A stretch of DNA of 16,152 nt from Thermococcus sp. (GTDB lineage Archaea > Methanobacteriota_B > Thermococci > Thermococcales > Thermococcaceae): contig JALTCK010000153.1 in assembly GCA_027074805.1 (NCBI GenBank), positions 1-16,152 on the forward strand, written 5' to 3'. Numbering within the stretch: position 1 is the stretch's first letter; every line of letters begins with the position of its first letter. The notes beneath the pieces are model-generated. The model was not told where the DNA came from, made no database searches, and saw only the letters and a program-made list of their open reading frames with translations. Positions 6,972-14,566 of this stretch are shown one piece after another. A program made the translations under genes and the position numbers.

Positions 6972-9842
6972 ATGGTAAGTACCAATTCAAAGAAAAAAAG
7001 AAAGAAAAAGGGGCGGGAAATCTCCCCCATGTCAGAGTATTACACCAAATTCAAGACATACGGAATCCCAGCTCTTGTGTTAGTGCTTGCATACCTTGGT
7101 TTTAAGCTCAGGGACATGACATCCAACTACAAGACATTCTGGGACCCAGACACTTTTTTCCACTACGAGATGTATAAAATAGCCATCCACAGTTGGATTC
7201 CCAAATACTTCGCCTATGCAGATCCTCCCACGGGTATAAAGCCCGGTGGATACCTGGGCCTCTACACGCTTGAGGCCATATTCTACAAGATTGTTCATCC
7301 CCTTGGTTACAATGTGTTGGGAGCATTCAAGCTCTGGCCTCCTTTTATAGGAGCCCTAACAATCATAGCTATATACCTACTCGGGAAAAAGCTTCACTCA
7401 GACTGGGCCGGCTTCTGGGGTGCAGCATTCATTGCCTTTTCGAGTGCAAACTACTTCAAGACAATGTCAGGGAACAACCGCGGTGAGGGGCCCTTCATGG
7501 CATTCTTCCTGCTGGCAGTTTTCTTCCTCATGGCATACCTTGATGAGAGAAACTACAACTGGAAGAAGATAAGCTGGGGCATCCTCTACCTGCTACTCAG
7601 TCTTCTTTTCATGGCAGCATGGACTGGGAGTACCTTTGGTGTGAGCATCCTGCTGGCTTTTGCCGCCGTTCATCCCATAATTCTCTTCGTATTTGGAAAA
7701 ATTGAAGAGTTAAAACGGTTTATCCGTGAATTTTACCCACTTTACGGTTTGTCCCTCATACTCGGGTTTGTCCTGACTCTCAGCGGCTTTGTGAACATAA
7801 AGTGGTTCCTAATCTTTGCCATTGAGGTCTTCGTGGGGCTCTCAGTCCTCGCGGCAATAATGCTCTATGGCGAGAAACTCAAACTCAACTACTCTGACAA
7901 AAAGCACCGCTTCGGCGTTGTCCTTGTTATAGGAATCCTCGGCTTTGCTGCAGCGTACCTTTACTTCGGCCACGACCTCCTTAAGTTCATGGGGAGTGCT
8001 TATCAATCAAACCCACTCTATCAAACTGTTGCAGAGCTTGCAAAGACGAGTTGGAGTACGGTGAAGGCATCCTTCAGTGTAAGAGGCGATGACGGGCTCA
8101 TGTTCTTCCTTTCCCTACTCGGATTCGCCATAGTCTTCCTCCGCTTCCTTAGGAAGCTCCTACACAACGACCTAACTGGTTACAAGGAGGTCTTCCTAGT
8201 GACCTATTACATCGCCTCGATATACCTCCTCTTCATGGCAGTCCGTTTCACTTTCCAGGCATCAGGAGCGGTGATGCTTCTAGCGGGAGTTGGTGTAGGT
8301 GAGTTTTTCCTCTTCGTTGAAAATATGAAGGAGACTACCTCGACGAAAACACTGTACGCGCTCCTCCTAATCCTTCTCTTCATTCCGCTGCCAATAGCAA
8401 GCGGACAATATCTCGGCAAATATGCAGATAGTTACTCCAGAGCCAGTGGTTCCGTTCCCCCAGACTGGGTGAGTGCCCTCAACTGGCTGAACAAGAGCAC
8501 TAACCCACTCGACAGCGCAACGAGTTGGTGGGATTACGGATACTGGATAGAGTCAAGTCTTTTAGGACACAGAAGGAGTGCCACAGATGGTGGCCACGCG
8601 TACGACAGGAGGTACCTAGTTGCTGATTTCTTCTCACACTATGGAAACGACGCAGAACAGGACTTTGAGGCATGGGGACTAAACTACCTTATCGTCTGGC
8701 AGAATGACATAGGGAAGTTCAATGCAATAAGCTATTTGGGCGGTGCAATAACTTATGGAGAGTACAAAAGCGTTCCGATGTTTCAAACGGTACCAATTAG
8801 TTCCATCAATTTCACGAACGAAGGTGGAAAGACGGTAGTTTACATTATCAGCGGCAGATATGCCTACCAGCCCGAGATGACTATCGACCTTAGGAATGGC
8901 AAGATAATCAAGGGCAGAGCGGATATACCCTACATCCTGTACGTCTTCAGCAACTATGGCCTCCTGGCCTACAAGAAGGTAGCCTTTAGCAACTTTGTAA
9001 GGCTGGCTTTCCACATTCCATACTCCATCGAACCATGGGACGCTCAAAAGCTCTTTGCAAACTTTAAACTCGTCCACGTTGACGGAAGTGTTTCAACCTA
9101 TGAGTTTAGACCCTTCGCGGTTTACAGGATTGACCAGTACCAGAACGGAAGCTGGGTACCGTTTTACAGTACACTAGGTAAGGGGAACCTCCCCAAGGGA
9201 GACCAGAAACTCAGGTTATGGATATCCGCATTCGGCAGGGATGTGAAAAACGCAACCCTGATCTTCGAGGCATATAACGGCACAAAACTCGTCGAGAAGA
9301 AAGTCTTGGCAGAAAATCTCAACATCAACCACCTTAACGAGACACCAGTTGAGGTGAGCCTCTTCATTCCCAATGCCACTGACTATAAGTTTGTGCTCGT
9401 ACAGGAGGGGCCTGTCGGTGTCCTCGATGGGCCAGTTTATGTGAACGGAAAGAACGTGGATCCCGCATACGTCCTACATGAGGGTCAGAGCGGAAAGATA
9501 AAGCTCACCGCAGCGTTCCGGAAGGATTATAACAACGTGAAGCTCACCCTGAGGGCTAGTGTTGTCTACTACGTTACTCCCAATGGGAATGACATTTACA
9601 GCAAAGACTTCTACCTCGTTCCGCACCAAGACATAATCACCTACGTCCCACTGAAGACTCTAAGCGTCAAAGCTGGAGACAATGAGATAAGTGCAGAAGC
9701 CACGCTTCCTAACGGCGTCTTTGAGAAATTCATACAGTCTCTCTATGAAAAGTACGGCAAGGACAAGGTCGTGGTCTACAGGAAGAGGGTGGAGCCCATC
9801 TTCATAACTGAGAAGCAGTACGTCATATGGGAGGGTAGCTAA
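6972..9842 (+). CDS. aglB: Oligosaccharyltransferase AglB (STT3), long form
   Basis: A 956-aa membrane enzyme that transfers a lipid-linked oligosaccharide to Asn in N-x-S/T sequons on the outer face of the membrane. ATG 6972 has AGGTGG 5 nt upstream. A basic N-terminal tail (KKKRKKKGR) precedes the first helix. The first DxD motif is DPD 58-60. The second acidic site is GNNRGEG (167-173), with Glu where the Pyrococcus furiosus enzyme, as I recall it, has GNARGDG. The TIxE-type loop motif is TVAE (352-355). About 13 hydrophobic helices fill residues 30-475. The soluble C-terminal half carries the catalytic WWDYG (519-523) and a DK-type motif DIGKFNAI (579-586), then beta-rich domains to the end. 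It closely follows the P. furiosus long AglB. Together with glmS it pairs amino-sugar synthesis with glycan transfer. Confidence 0.96.
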   Translation: MVSTNSKKKRKKKGREISPMSEYYTKFKTYGIPALVLVLAYLGFKLRDMTSNYKTFWDPDTFFHYEMYKIAIHSWIPKYFAYADPPTGIKPGGYLGLYTLEAIFYKIVHPLGYNVLGAFKLWPPFIGALTIIAIYLLGKKLHSDWAGFWGAAFIAFSSANYFKTMSGNNRGEGPFMAFFLLAVFFLMAYLDERNYNWKKISWGILYLLLSLLFMAAWTGSTFGVSILLAFAAVHPIILFVFGKIEELKRFIREFYPLYGLSLILGFVLTLSGFVNIKWFLIFAIEVFVGLSVLAAIMLYGEKLKLNYSDKKHRFGVVLVIGILGFAAAYLYFGHDLLKFMGSAYQSNPLYQTVAELAKTSWSTVKASFSVRGDDGLMFFLSLLGFAIVFLRFLRKLLHNDLTGYKEVFLVTYYIASIYLLFMAVRFTFQASGAVMLLAGVGVGEFFLFVENMKETTSTKTLYALLLILLFIPLPIASGQYLGKYADSYSRASGSVPPDWVSALNWLNKSTNPLDSATSWWDYGYWIESSLLGHRRSATDGGHAYDRRYLVADFFSHYGNDAEQDFEAWGLNYLIVWQNDIGKFNAISYLGGAITYGEYKSVPMFQTVPISSINFTNEGGKTVVYIISGRYAYQPEMTIDLRNGKIIKGRADIPYILYVFSNYGLLAYKKVAFSNFVRLAFHIPYSIEPWDAQKLFANFKLVHVDGSVSTYEFRPFAVYRIDQYQNGSWVPFYSTLGKGNLPKGDQKLRLWISAFGRDVKNATLIFEAYNGTKLVEKKVLAENLNINHLNETPVEVSLFIPNATDYKFVLVQEGPVGVLDGPVYVNGKNVDPAYVLHEGQSGKIKLTAAFRKDYNNVKLTLRASVVYYVTPNGNDIYSKDFYLVPHQDIITYVPLKTLSVKAGDNEISAEATLPNGVFEKFIQSLYEKYGKDKVVVYRKRVEPIFITEKQYVIWEGS

Positions 9843-9856
9843 GCCTCCGACTTCTG

Positions 9857-9905
9857 ACTATTTTTAAACTTTTAATCTTTAATCCTATTAATGCAATCTT
9901 TTTAC
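9857..9905 (+). terminator. T-rich termination region after aglB
   Basis: Runs of T (9861-9865, about 9870-9873, 9899-9903) follow the aglB stop in the 98-bp gap before the converging moaD-like gene. Archaeal RNA polymerase stops at such T-rich stretches without needing a hairpin. None is obvious here. Confidence 0.5.
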
Positions 9906-9940
9906 CCCTCCTGATAACCAGATACCTACTTTGAAGTCCC

Positions 9941-10222
9941 TTAACCACCCCCAGCGGGCGGGAAGATGTGTATCTCGTCCCCATCATGGAGTTCAGTCTC
10001 CAACCCCTTCAAATGGAGAACGTTGTGGCCGTTTACTAGAACCATCCCGTCAATCGGTTTTCTCTCATCCACCCGAGGGGTTTCAAGAAGCTGCTTTTTA
10101 ATATCGGGACTGTACTTCTCAGCGAGATGATCGATAAGCTCTCGGACGGTCTTCACTCCGTGGACTTCCACTTCTTTCCTACCAATAATCTCCCGGAACG
10201 TGGCATAGAACTTCACTTTCAT
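9941..10222 (-). CDS. MoaD/ubiquitin-like sulfur-carrier protein
   Basis: A 93-aa beta-grasp protein of the MoaD/ThiS/SAMP type. The sequence KVKFYATFREIIGRKEVEV, TVRELIDHLAEKY, ILVNG-like VLVNGHNV and DGDEIHIFPPAGGG covers the whole fold. The C-terminal Gly tail is where MoaD-like proteins are adenylated by an E1-like enzyme and then carry sulfur (for molybdopterin/tungstopterin or thiolated tRNA) or become joined to target proteins. ATG 10222 is preferred: GGTGG lies 5 nt upstream, whereas TTG 10234 lies upstream of that site. The tail ends in three glycines (PAGGG) rather than the usual two. No molybdopterin genes are adjacent, so whether it serves cofactor synthesis, tRNA thiolation or protein tagging is open. 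Confidence 0.88.
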   Translation of the reverse strand: MKVKFYATFREIIGRKEVEVHGVKTVRELIDHLAEKYSPDIKKQLLETPRVDERKPIDGMVLVNGHNVLHLKGLETELHDGDEIHIFPPAGGG

Positions 10223-10285
10223 TGGGCCCACCAAATGGGAGTCAAAGGAAAGCCTTAAATCGTTTCCGTTCGATTTTAATTCATC
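10223..10285. promoter_or_regulatory. Divergent promoter region, moaD-like gene and 249-aa gene
   Basis: The 63-bp gap holds AT-rich boxes for both directions. CCTTAAATC (about 10253-10261) lies about 27-30 bp before ATG 10286, which would give a leaderless + mRNA. Its complement GATTTAAGG lies about 33-38 bp before ATG 10222 on the minus strand. A second box, GATTTTAATTC (10272-10282), is too close to ATG 10286 to drive it. Confidence 0.45.
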
Positions 10286-11035
10286 ATGGTTAAGCTGACC
10301 GTGGAGCCCCCCGACTACTATCCCGTGGTAGATAAGTTCTTCGCAGATGGGCTTGTAGAAGCCCTAGAAGCCCTTGGAATAGATGTCATGGACATAAAGG
10401 CTGGTGTGAAAGCCCTGCAGGGCAGGATAAGGATTGGCTTTCTTATAGAACTCACCAAGCCAGATGCTTTCTCCAGAGTTGAGCTGGAAACAATAGTCTC
10501 AGCCGTGCTGGAAAAACTTGCAGAGGATGCTACAAAAAGCATGGGAAAGTTTTACAATGCAAGCTTTGAGATAGCTGGGTTTAAGATCATAGAATCTCAG
10601 AGCACGCGGAAGAACAAAGAAACAAAACTCGTGATCAAGGCTCCGGAGGACATGAGGATAAACCTCGAGCGTCTGGGCAAGGGATTGACCATTTACCTCC
10701 GGGACCGGGGAATCAGCTTCTCCACCCTTGTGATCAACGTTCCAAAGGACGGCAGGCCAAAGGGGCTAATAACGCTTCTCCTGAAAAAACCGATTCACCC
10801 CCTTGAAAAGGAACGGATAGCGAAGAGCATATTCGAGAAGAGTCAGTCCTATCTCCGCACACTTAACATGGACTATCTCGAGGTCGACGTGAGAGTACTT
10901 GACCAGAATGACAGGAAGGCTCCTTTAACACTCAATGAGAAGGTAAAAGAGGACGAAAGCATAGTGGAGGGAACAGAAGATGAGACTGTCAAGGAGATCC
11001 TGGAGGCCTTTGGGCGGGGCTTTCCCGAGCTCTGA
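10286..11035 (+). CDS. Conserved-looking protein of unknown function
   Basis: A 249-aa soluble protein that I do not recognise. It has no signal peptide, membrane segment or cysteine. The composition alternates amphipathic helices and beta strands and looks like two alpha/beta halves: about 1-115 (IRIGFLIELT, then SFEIAGFKIIES) and about 120-205 (ETKLVIKAPED, STLVINVPKD, GLITLLLKKP, YLEVDVRVL). A highly acidic tail follows (EDESIVEGTEDETVKEILE). ATG 10286 fits a leaderless mRNA from the TATA about 28 bp upstream; no ribosome-binding site is visible. The codon pattern resembles its neighbours, so it is a real gene. Its last 47 bp overlap the 3' end of adk on the other strand. It diverges from the MoaD-like gene, but I see no functional link in the sequence. 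Confidence 0.8.
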   Translation: MVKLTVEPPDYYPVVDKFFADGLVEALEALGIDVMDIKAGVKALQGRIRIGFLIELTKPDAFSRVELETIVSAVLEKLAEDATKSMGKFYNASFEIAGFKIIESQSTRKNKETKLVIKAPEDMRINLERLGKGLTIYLRDRGISFSTLVINVPKDGRPKGLITLLLKKPIHPLEKERIAKSIFEKSQSYLRTLNMDYLEVDVRVLDQNDRKAPLTLNEKVKEDESIVEGTEDETVKEILEAFGRGFPEL

Positions 11036-11672
11036 TATAATCAAGCAGCGGTCTTATACGCTCCCAAACCTCAGATATTCCTCCATGCCCGTCCACCTTA
11101 ACGTAGAGCCCCTGTTTCTTGTAGAACTTGATTATCGGCTCCATATTTCTGACGTAGAGGTCGTAACGCTTGGATATTAGTTCGACTCTGTCATCATCTC
11201 GCTGGACTAACTCAGACCCGCATACATCGCACTTCCCAGGCACCTTGGGTGGTTTGTATTTGAGGTGATAGACTGCCCCACACTTCGGGCATATCCTCCT
11301 GCCGGATATCCTCTCGATGGTCTCCTCCTTAGAAATGAATATTTCAAGAGCCACGTCAATGTTGAGCCCGTGATCGTAAAGATAGTTCTCGAGAGCAAGC
11401 ACCTGTTCAGCAGTCCTTGGGTAACCATCAATTATGAAGTTCCGCCTATGACGCCTGAGTCTTGAGATTATAAGCGTGTTGACCACGGTATCAGGGATTA
11501 GGTCACCCCCTTCGATGTACCTTTTCATTTCCTTCCCGAGTTCAGTCCCAGCCGATATCTCGGCCCTTATCATATCGCCCGATGAGATATAAGTCAAGTC
11601 ATAGCGCTCCACTATGGTTCTAGAGTGAGTCGATTTGCCGCTTCCCGGCGGGCCAAAGATTAGGATGTTCAC
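10989..11672 (-). CDS. adk: Adenylate kinase
   Basis: A 227-aa enzyme that interconverts ATP + AMP and 2 ADP in the cytoplasm. The N-terminus MNILIFGPPGSGKST carries the Walker A (7-15). The AMP-site SSGDMIRAEI, the IIDGYPRTAEQ motif and RRICPKCG at the start of the LID follow. The LID has a four-Cys zinc site: C118, C121, C138, C141. The core closely follows Thermococcales enzymes to IRPLLDYI, then adds a Pro-rich tail (ESPAQRPPGSP) that lies in the 47-bp antisense overlap with the preceding + strand gene. The ATG is at 11672, with GGTGAG about 11 nt upstream, a slightly long spacing. It lies downstream of pyk on the same strand across 177 bp, so it probably has its own promoter. Confidence 0.96.
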   Translation of the reverse strand: MNILIFGPPGSGKSTHSRTIVERYDLTYISSGDMIRAEISAGTELGKEMKRYIEGGDLIPDTVVNTLIISRLRRHRRNFIIDGYPRTAEQVLALENYLYDHGLNIDVALEIFISKEETIERISGRRICPKCGAVYHLKYKPPKVPGKCDVCGSELVQRDDDRVELISKRYDLYVRNMEPIIKFYKKQGLYVKVDGHGGISEVWERIRPLLDYIRARESPAQRPPGSP

Positions 11673-11849
11673 TTATCTCACCGTTATTTGTTTATCTTCA
11701 CCGCACTAAAAGGCTTATGGCTGTGGTTCCGAGGTTGAACACAGATTTTGTCGGGGCTTCGGGTTATACACAGAACGTCAGAAACATTCTCTTTGCTGTA
11801 ACAACGTGAAGGAAAGAGCGAGCCTAGAAGCACAAAAATAAAGCGAGGT
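11673..11849. other. 177-bp gap between pyk and adk
   Basis: The pyk side carries a T-rich stretch on the minus strand (TTTATTTTTG, complement of 11833-11842), probably the pyk terminator. The adk side carries AT-rich sequence on the minus strand (ATAAACAAATAA, about 11694-11683, and AGCCTTTTAG, about 11716-11707), probably the adk promoter. On the + strand a 30-codon frame (ATG 11717 to TGA, near 11809) reads MAVVPRLNTDF...NILFAVTT but has no ribosome-binding site. I see no C/D or H/ACA RNA motifs and no tRNA. Confidence 0.4.
11833..11842 (-). terminator. T-rich terminator after pyk
   Basis: The minus strand reads TTTATTTTTG shortly after the pyk TAA (11852-11850). This is a typical archaeal U-tract termination signal; no strong hairpin precedes it. 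Confidence 0.45.
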
Positions 11850-13286
11850 TTATACAGTGAAGATCCTTATCGTGTTCGTTCCGGCCGTCCTACCAATGGG
11901 GGTCCCCTTAGTTAGCAGGACGGTATCACCCGTCTTAACAACGCCGAGACCCGTCATTAGAGTGAGTATCTCATCCTCTGTAGTTGAATCCACGACGAAT
12001 GGATACACGCCGTAGGAAAACATCAGTGTCCTAGCAACCAATTCGTCCGTTGCAAACGCTAGTATCCATTGCTTAGGCTTGAAGCGTGAAATAAGCCTTG
12101 CCGTTTCGCCACTCCTCGTCGGCGTGAGGATATACTTGATGTCTATGGAATTCAGGGCCTCTATAATGCTCCTTGTGATGGCATCCTTTACTCTGCTTCC
12201 CCGAGGAATTCCACGCTTAAGTTCCGACATTTTCCACTGAACTATCCTCTCAGACCACATGGAGTCCCTGTAGGCCTCGGTAGTCCTGGCTATTCTGGCC
12301 ATCATCCTAACTGCATCCACCGGATACTTTCCAACGGCGGTCTCCTCAGAGAGCATCACCGCGTCGGTGCCATCAAGGATGGCGTTCGCCACATCAGTAA
12401 CCTCTGCTCTTGTCGGAAGCTTCTCTGCAGTCATGCTTTCCAGCATCTGCGTGGCGGTTATGACAGGCTTTCCGGCTAAATTTGCCTTTTTTATGAGCTT
12501 TTTCTGAAGAACAGGCAGTTTTTCGATCGGCATCTCCACCCCGAGGTCGCCTCTTGCCACCATAATGCCATCCGCAGCGTTGAGAATTTCATCGAAGTTT
12601 CTAACAGCATCGGGACGCTCGATCTTCGCAATTATGAAAAGCCTTCCCTTCCTCTCTTCGGCAAACTTTCTCACATCCAGAATATCGTAGGCAGAACCAA
12701 CAAAGCTCACCCCCACTGCATCAATGCCGTGCTCCATGGCGAATTCGAGTATCTCCCTGTCTCTATCTGTTATGGCCTCAACGGGCATTCTCATGTTGGG
12801 AACGTTTATTCCTTTGTGAGAGTAAAGCGTCCCTCCCACTATCACCTTGCATACAACTTCCTTCTCGCGAACCTCCTCGACCCTTAGAGCTATGAAGCCA
12901 TCGCTGAGATATATAACGTCCCCTTTGGACACTAACCTTGGGAAGTCCTTGAACTGAACTGGAATTAGCCCATCATACCCCTCTATCTCTTCGGTGGTCA
13001 GGATCACCGTCTGCCACCGCCTTAGCGTCACTTGATCCTTTTGGAGCTCCCCGACTCTAATTTTGACTCCCGGAAGATCGCCCAGAACTGCAACAGGTAT
13101 GTTGAGTTTCTCCGCGACTTTCCTCACGAGATGTATTGTCCTCTCATGTTCTTCAAACGTCCCGTGTGCGAAGTTGATCCTCGCAACATTCATTCCAGCC
13201 CTAATAAGCGCGGTTATGGTCTTCCTATCCCGGGAAGATGGACCAATGGTGGCAACTATCTTGGTCTTATGCGTTGGAAGTCTCAT
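11850..13286 (-). CDS. pyk: Pyruvate kinase
   Basis: A 478-aa glycolytic enzyme that converts phosphoenolpyruvate + ADP to pyruvate + ATP. KTKIVATIGPSS and GMNVARINFAHG mark the start of the barrel. IIAKIERPDA holds the catalytic Lys. MVARGDLGVEMP, ITATQMLESM and DGTDAVMLSEETAVGKYP are all intact, and the C-terminal regulatory-type domain includes TPTRSGETARLIS. DLPGVKIRVG has Lys where potassium-dependent enzymes have Glu, so it is probably K+-independent. RINFAHG has Ala where many enzymes have Ser (RxNFSHG). ATG 13286 follows AGGTGAG. The gene diverges from the peroxiredoxin gene over 91 bp. A Thermococcales glycolytic motif (TATCAC-N5-GTGATA) was not seen in that gap. Confidence 0.97.
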   Translation of the reverse strand: MRLPTHKTKIVATIGPSSRDRKTITALIRAGMNVARINFAHGTFEEHERTIHLVRKVAEKLNIPVAVLGDLPGVKIRVGELQKDQVTLRRWQTVILTTEEIEGYDGLIPVQFKDFPRLVSKGDVIYLSDGFIALRVEEVREKEVVCKVIVGGTLYSHKGINVPNMRMPVEAITDRDREILEFAMEHGIDAVGVSFVGSAYDILDVRKFAEERKGRLFIIAKIERPDAVRNFDEILNAADGIMVARGDLGVEMPIEKLPVLQKKLIKKANLAGKPVITATQMLESMTAEKLPTRAEVTDVANAILDGTDAVMLSEETAVGKYPVDAVRMMARIARTTEAYRDSMWSERIVQWKMSELKRGIPRGSRVKDAITRSIIEALNSIDIKYILTPTRSGETARLISRFKPKQWILAFATDELVARTLMFSYGVYPFVVDSTTEDEILTLMTGLGVVKTGDTVLLTKGTPIGRTAGTNTIRIFTV

Positions 13287-13315
13287 CCTCTCACCTAATA
13301 CCTTTCGGAAGTCAA

Positions 13316-13352
13316 CCTAAATAACGTTAACCCAAAACCTTAATAAATTAGG
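13316..13352. promoter_or_regulatory. Divergent promoter region, pyk and peroxiredoxin
   Basis: CTTAATAAATTA (13339-13350) lies about 30 bp before ATG 13378 and can serve the peroxiredoxin gene. On the minus strand TAATTTATTAAG, the same box, or TTATTTAGG (13324-13316) can serve pyk (ATG 13286). The boxes are AT-rich within a short gap; which one each gene uses cannot be decided by eye. Confidence 0.5.
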
Positions 13353-13377
13353 ATGCCCTAACTAACTCGGTGATACC

Positions 13378-13836
13378 ATGAGACTTTTGGAGGTAAAGGT
13401 TCTCGATGAAGAAGGGAAGAAGGTAACACTAAAAGAAGTACTTGGAGGGAGATGGACCGTTCTCTACGTGTATCCAAAGGACAACACCCCTGGTTGTACA
13501 ACCGAGGCTAAGGAGTTCACCGAACTTCTCCCAGAGTTTGAAAAGCTTGGTTTTCAGATAATAGGCGTCTCAAAGGACTCTGTAAAGAGCCACCTCCGTT
13601 TCAAGGAGAAGCAGGGACTTAAGATCAAACTCATCAGCGATCCCAACGTTGAGCTGATAAAGGCCCTAGGAGCGTGGGGTAAGAAGAAGCGTTATGGAAG
13701 GGAATACGAAGGGGTGATAAGGAGCACGTTCGTCCTCAATCCTGATGGAGAAATTGTCTGGAAGAAGTTTAATGTCCGCGCGAAAGGGCATGCAGCCAAA
13801 GTCCTCGAGGAAGTTAAAAAGCTCGTTCAGGTCTAG
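13378..13836 (+). CDS. Peroxiredoxin, Bcp/PrxQ type, one-Cys
   Basis: A 152-aa thioredoxin-fold peroxidase that reduces hydrogen peroxide and organic peroxides. YPKDNTPGCTTEA contains the peroxidatic C40 in the PxxxTxxC active site; the conserved Arg follows in VIRSTFVLN. The usual PrxQ resolving Cys five residues after C40 is replaced by Lys (CTTEAK), and the protein contains no other Cys. It must therefore be resolved by an external thiol partner. ATG 13378 has GGTGAT (13370-13375) upstream. The 3' end overlaps the archaemetzincin gene on the other strand by 4 bp. Confidence 0.95.
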   Translation: MRLLEVKVLDEEGKKVTLKEVLGGRWTVLYVYPKDNTPGCTTEAKEFTELLPEFEKLGFQIIGVSKDSVKSHLRFKEKQGLKIKLISDPNVELIKALGAWGKKKRYGREYEGVIRSTFVLNPDGEIVWKKFNVRAKGHAAKVLEEVKKLVQV

Positions 13837-14474
13837 TCTCGTTCTCCCATTTTCAATCCCGGGAATTCCAACGCCCTTTTCAGATCTCTGAAGCAGGCGT
13901 CGCAATATCCCATGAACCGTCGGTCCCATTCTCCCATTCTCTCAGGAGGGTTCATAACGCAATCGTTCCTGCAGTGTCCCAATCCAAACCCATGGCCGAT
14001 TTCATGGAGGACTCCTTTAACTAGGCGCTTTTTTAGAATGGTCCTTCGATTTTCACTTCTTTCGAGTTCACTCTCAAACGGTTTGACCGAAAGAACCATC
14101 ATCCTCAACCCACCTATTGCCTCCTGAATCCCGAAGAAACGCTCGAAGAAATCAAAGTATGGATTTCTCGAAACCAATGGAAAGGAGACGAGGGCGAATA
14201 TCTTGTTCATTCTGATGCTCCCCTTGTTCTCCATTTCTTGAAGGAGCTTTGAATGAAGAGCCTCGATTATTGCTTCGAGTGGATAAAGTCTCATGCTCCC
14301 TTTCTCGGTCTGAAGATTAATAACATACCCGGGCCCAACGTCAAGGCGTCCGACATAAAGAAGACGCAGAGGAAGACCCTCCTCCGAAAAGTGGCGGTTA
14401 ACCTCGTCGTAAACTTCAAATATAAGATCTTTGTCCCCGAAGTTACCTATGTATGTAGCAGCTACAAACTCCAC
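13833..14474 (-). CDS. amzA: Archaemetzincin family zinc metalloprotease
   Basis: A 213-aa protein with the archaemetzincin signature: HEIGHGFGLGHC (157-168) holds the HExxHxxGxxH catalytic zinc site, followed by Cys residues C168, C172, C191 and C194 for a second zinc, and the metzincin Met in CVM (M174). The family signature, as I know it, has four residues between the first two cysteines and 17 between Met and CxxC. Here the spacings are three (CRNDC) and 16. There is no signal peptide, so it is cytoplasmic; substrates are unknown for archaeal members. The start is GTG 14474 with GGTGG 4 nt upstream. A TATA-like TTTAAGTA lies about 33-40 bp before the start. The gene ends 4 bp inside the converging peroxiredoxin gene. 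Confidence 0.93.
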   Translation of the reverse strand: MEFVAATYIGNFGDKDLIFEVYDEVNRHFSEEGLPLRLLYVGRLDVGPGYVINLQTEKGSMRLYPLEAIIEALHSKLLQEMENKGSIRMNKIFALVSFPLVSRNPYFDFFERFFGIQEAIGGLRMMVLSVKPFESELERSENRRTILKKRLVKGVLHEIGHGFGLGHCRNDCVMNPPERMGEWDRRFMGYCDACFRDLKRALEFPGLKMGERD

Positions 14475-14504
14475 ACTTCCACCATTCTTAAGGGAGATTC
14501 AGAG

Positions 14505-14548
14505 TACTTAAACTTTAATGCTGGTTGAACCATAAAGTTTTTTAAGGA
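14505..14548. promoter_or_regulatory. Divergent promoters for amzA and the riboswitch operon
   Basis: On the minus strand AAAGTTTAAGTA (about 14517-14506) is a TATA-like box placed for amzA (GTG 14474). On the + strand AAAGTTTTTTAAGGA (14534-14548) is a TATA-like box whose centre is about 25 bp before G14567. That is exactly where the fluoride-riboswitch aptamer begins, so the aptamer should be the 5' end of the mRNA. Confidence 0.65.
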
Positions 14549-14566
14549 TTCACTTGGAGTGATATT

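Noticed and set aside
13365..13376. GTGATA near the peroxiredoxin start as half of a Thermococcales glycolytic motif for pyk
   Set aside because: The other half at the 5-nt spacing reads TAACTA, not TATCAC; GGTGAT is better explained as the ribosome-binding site.
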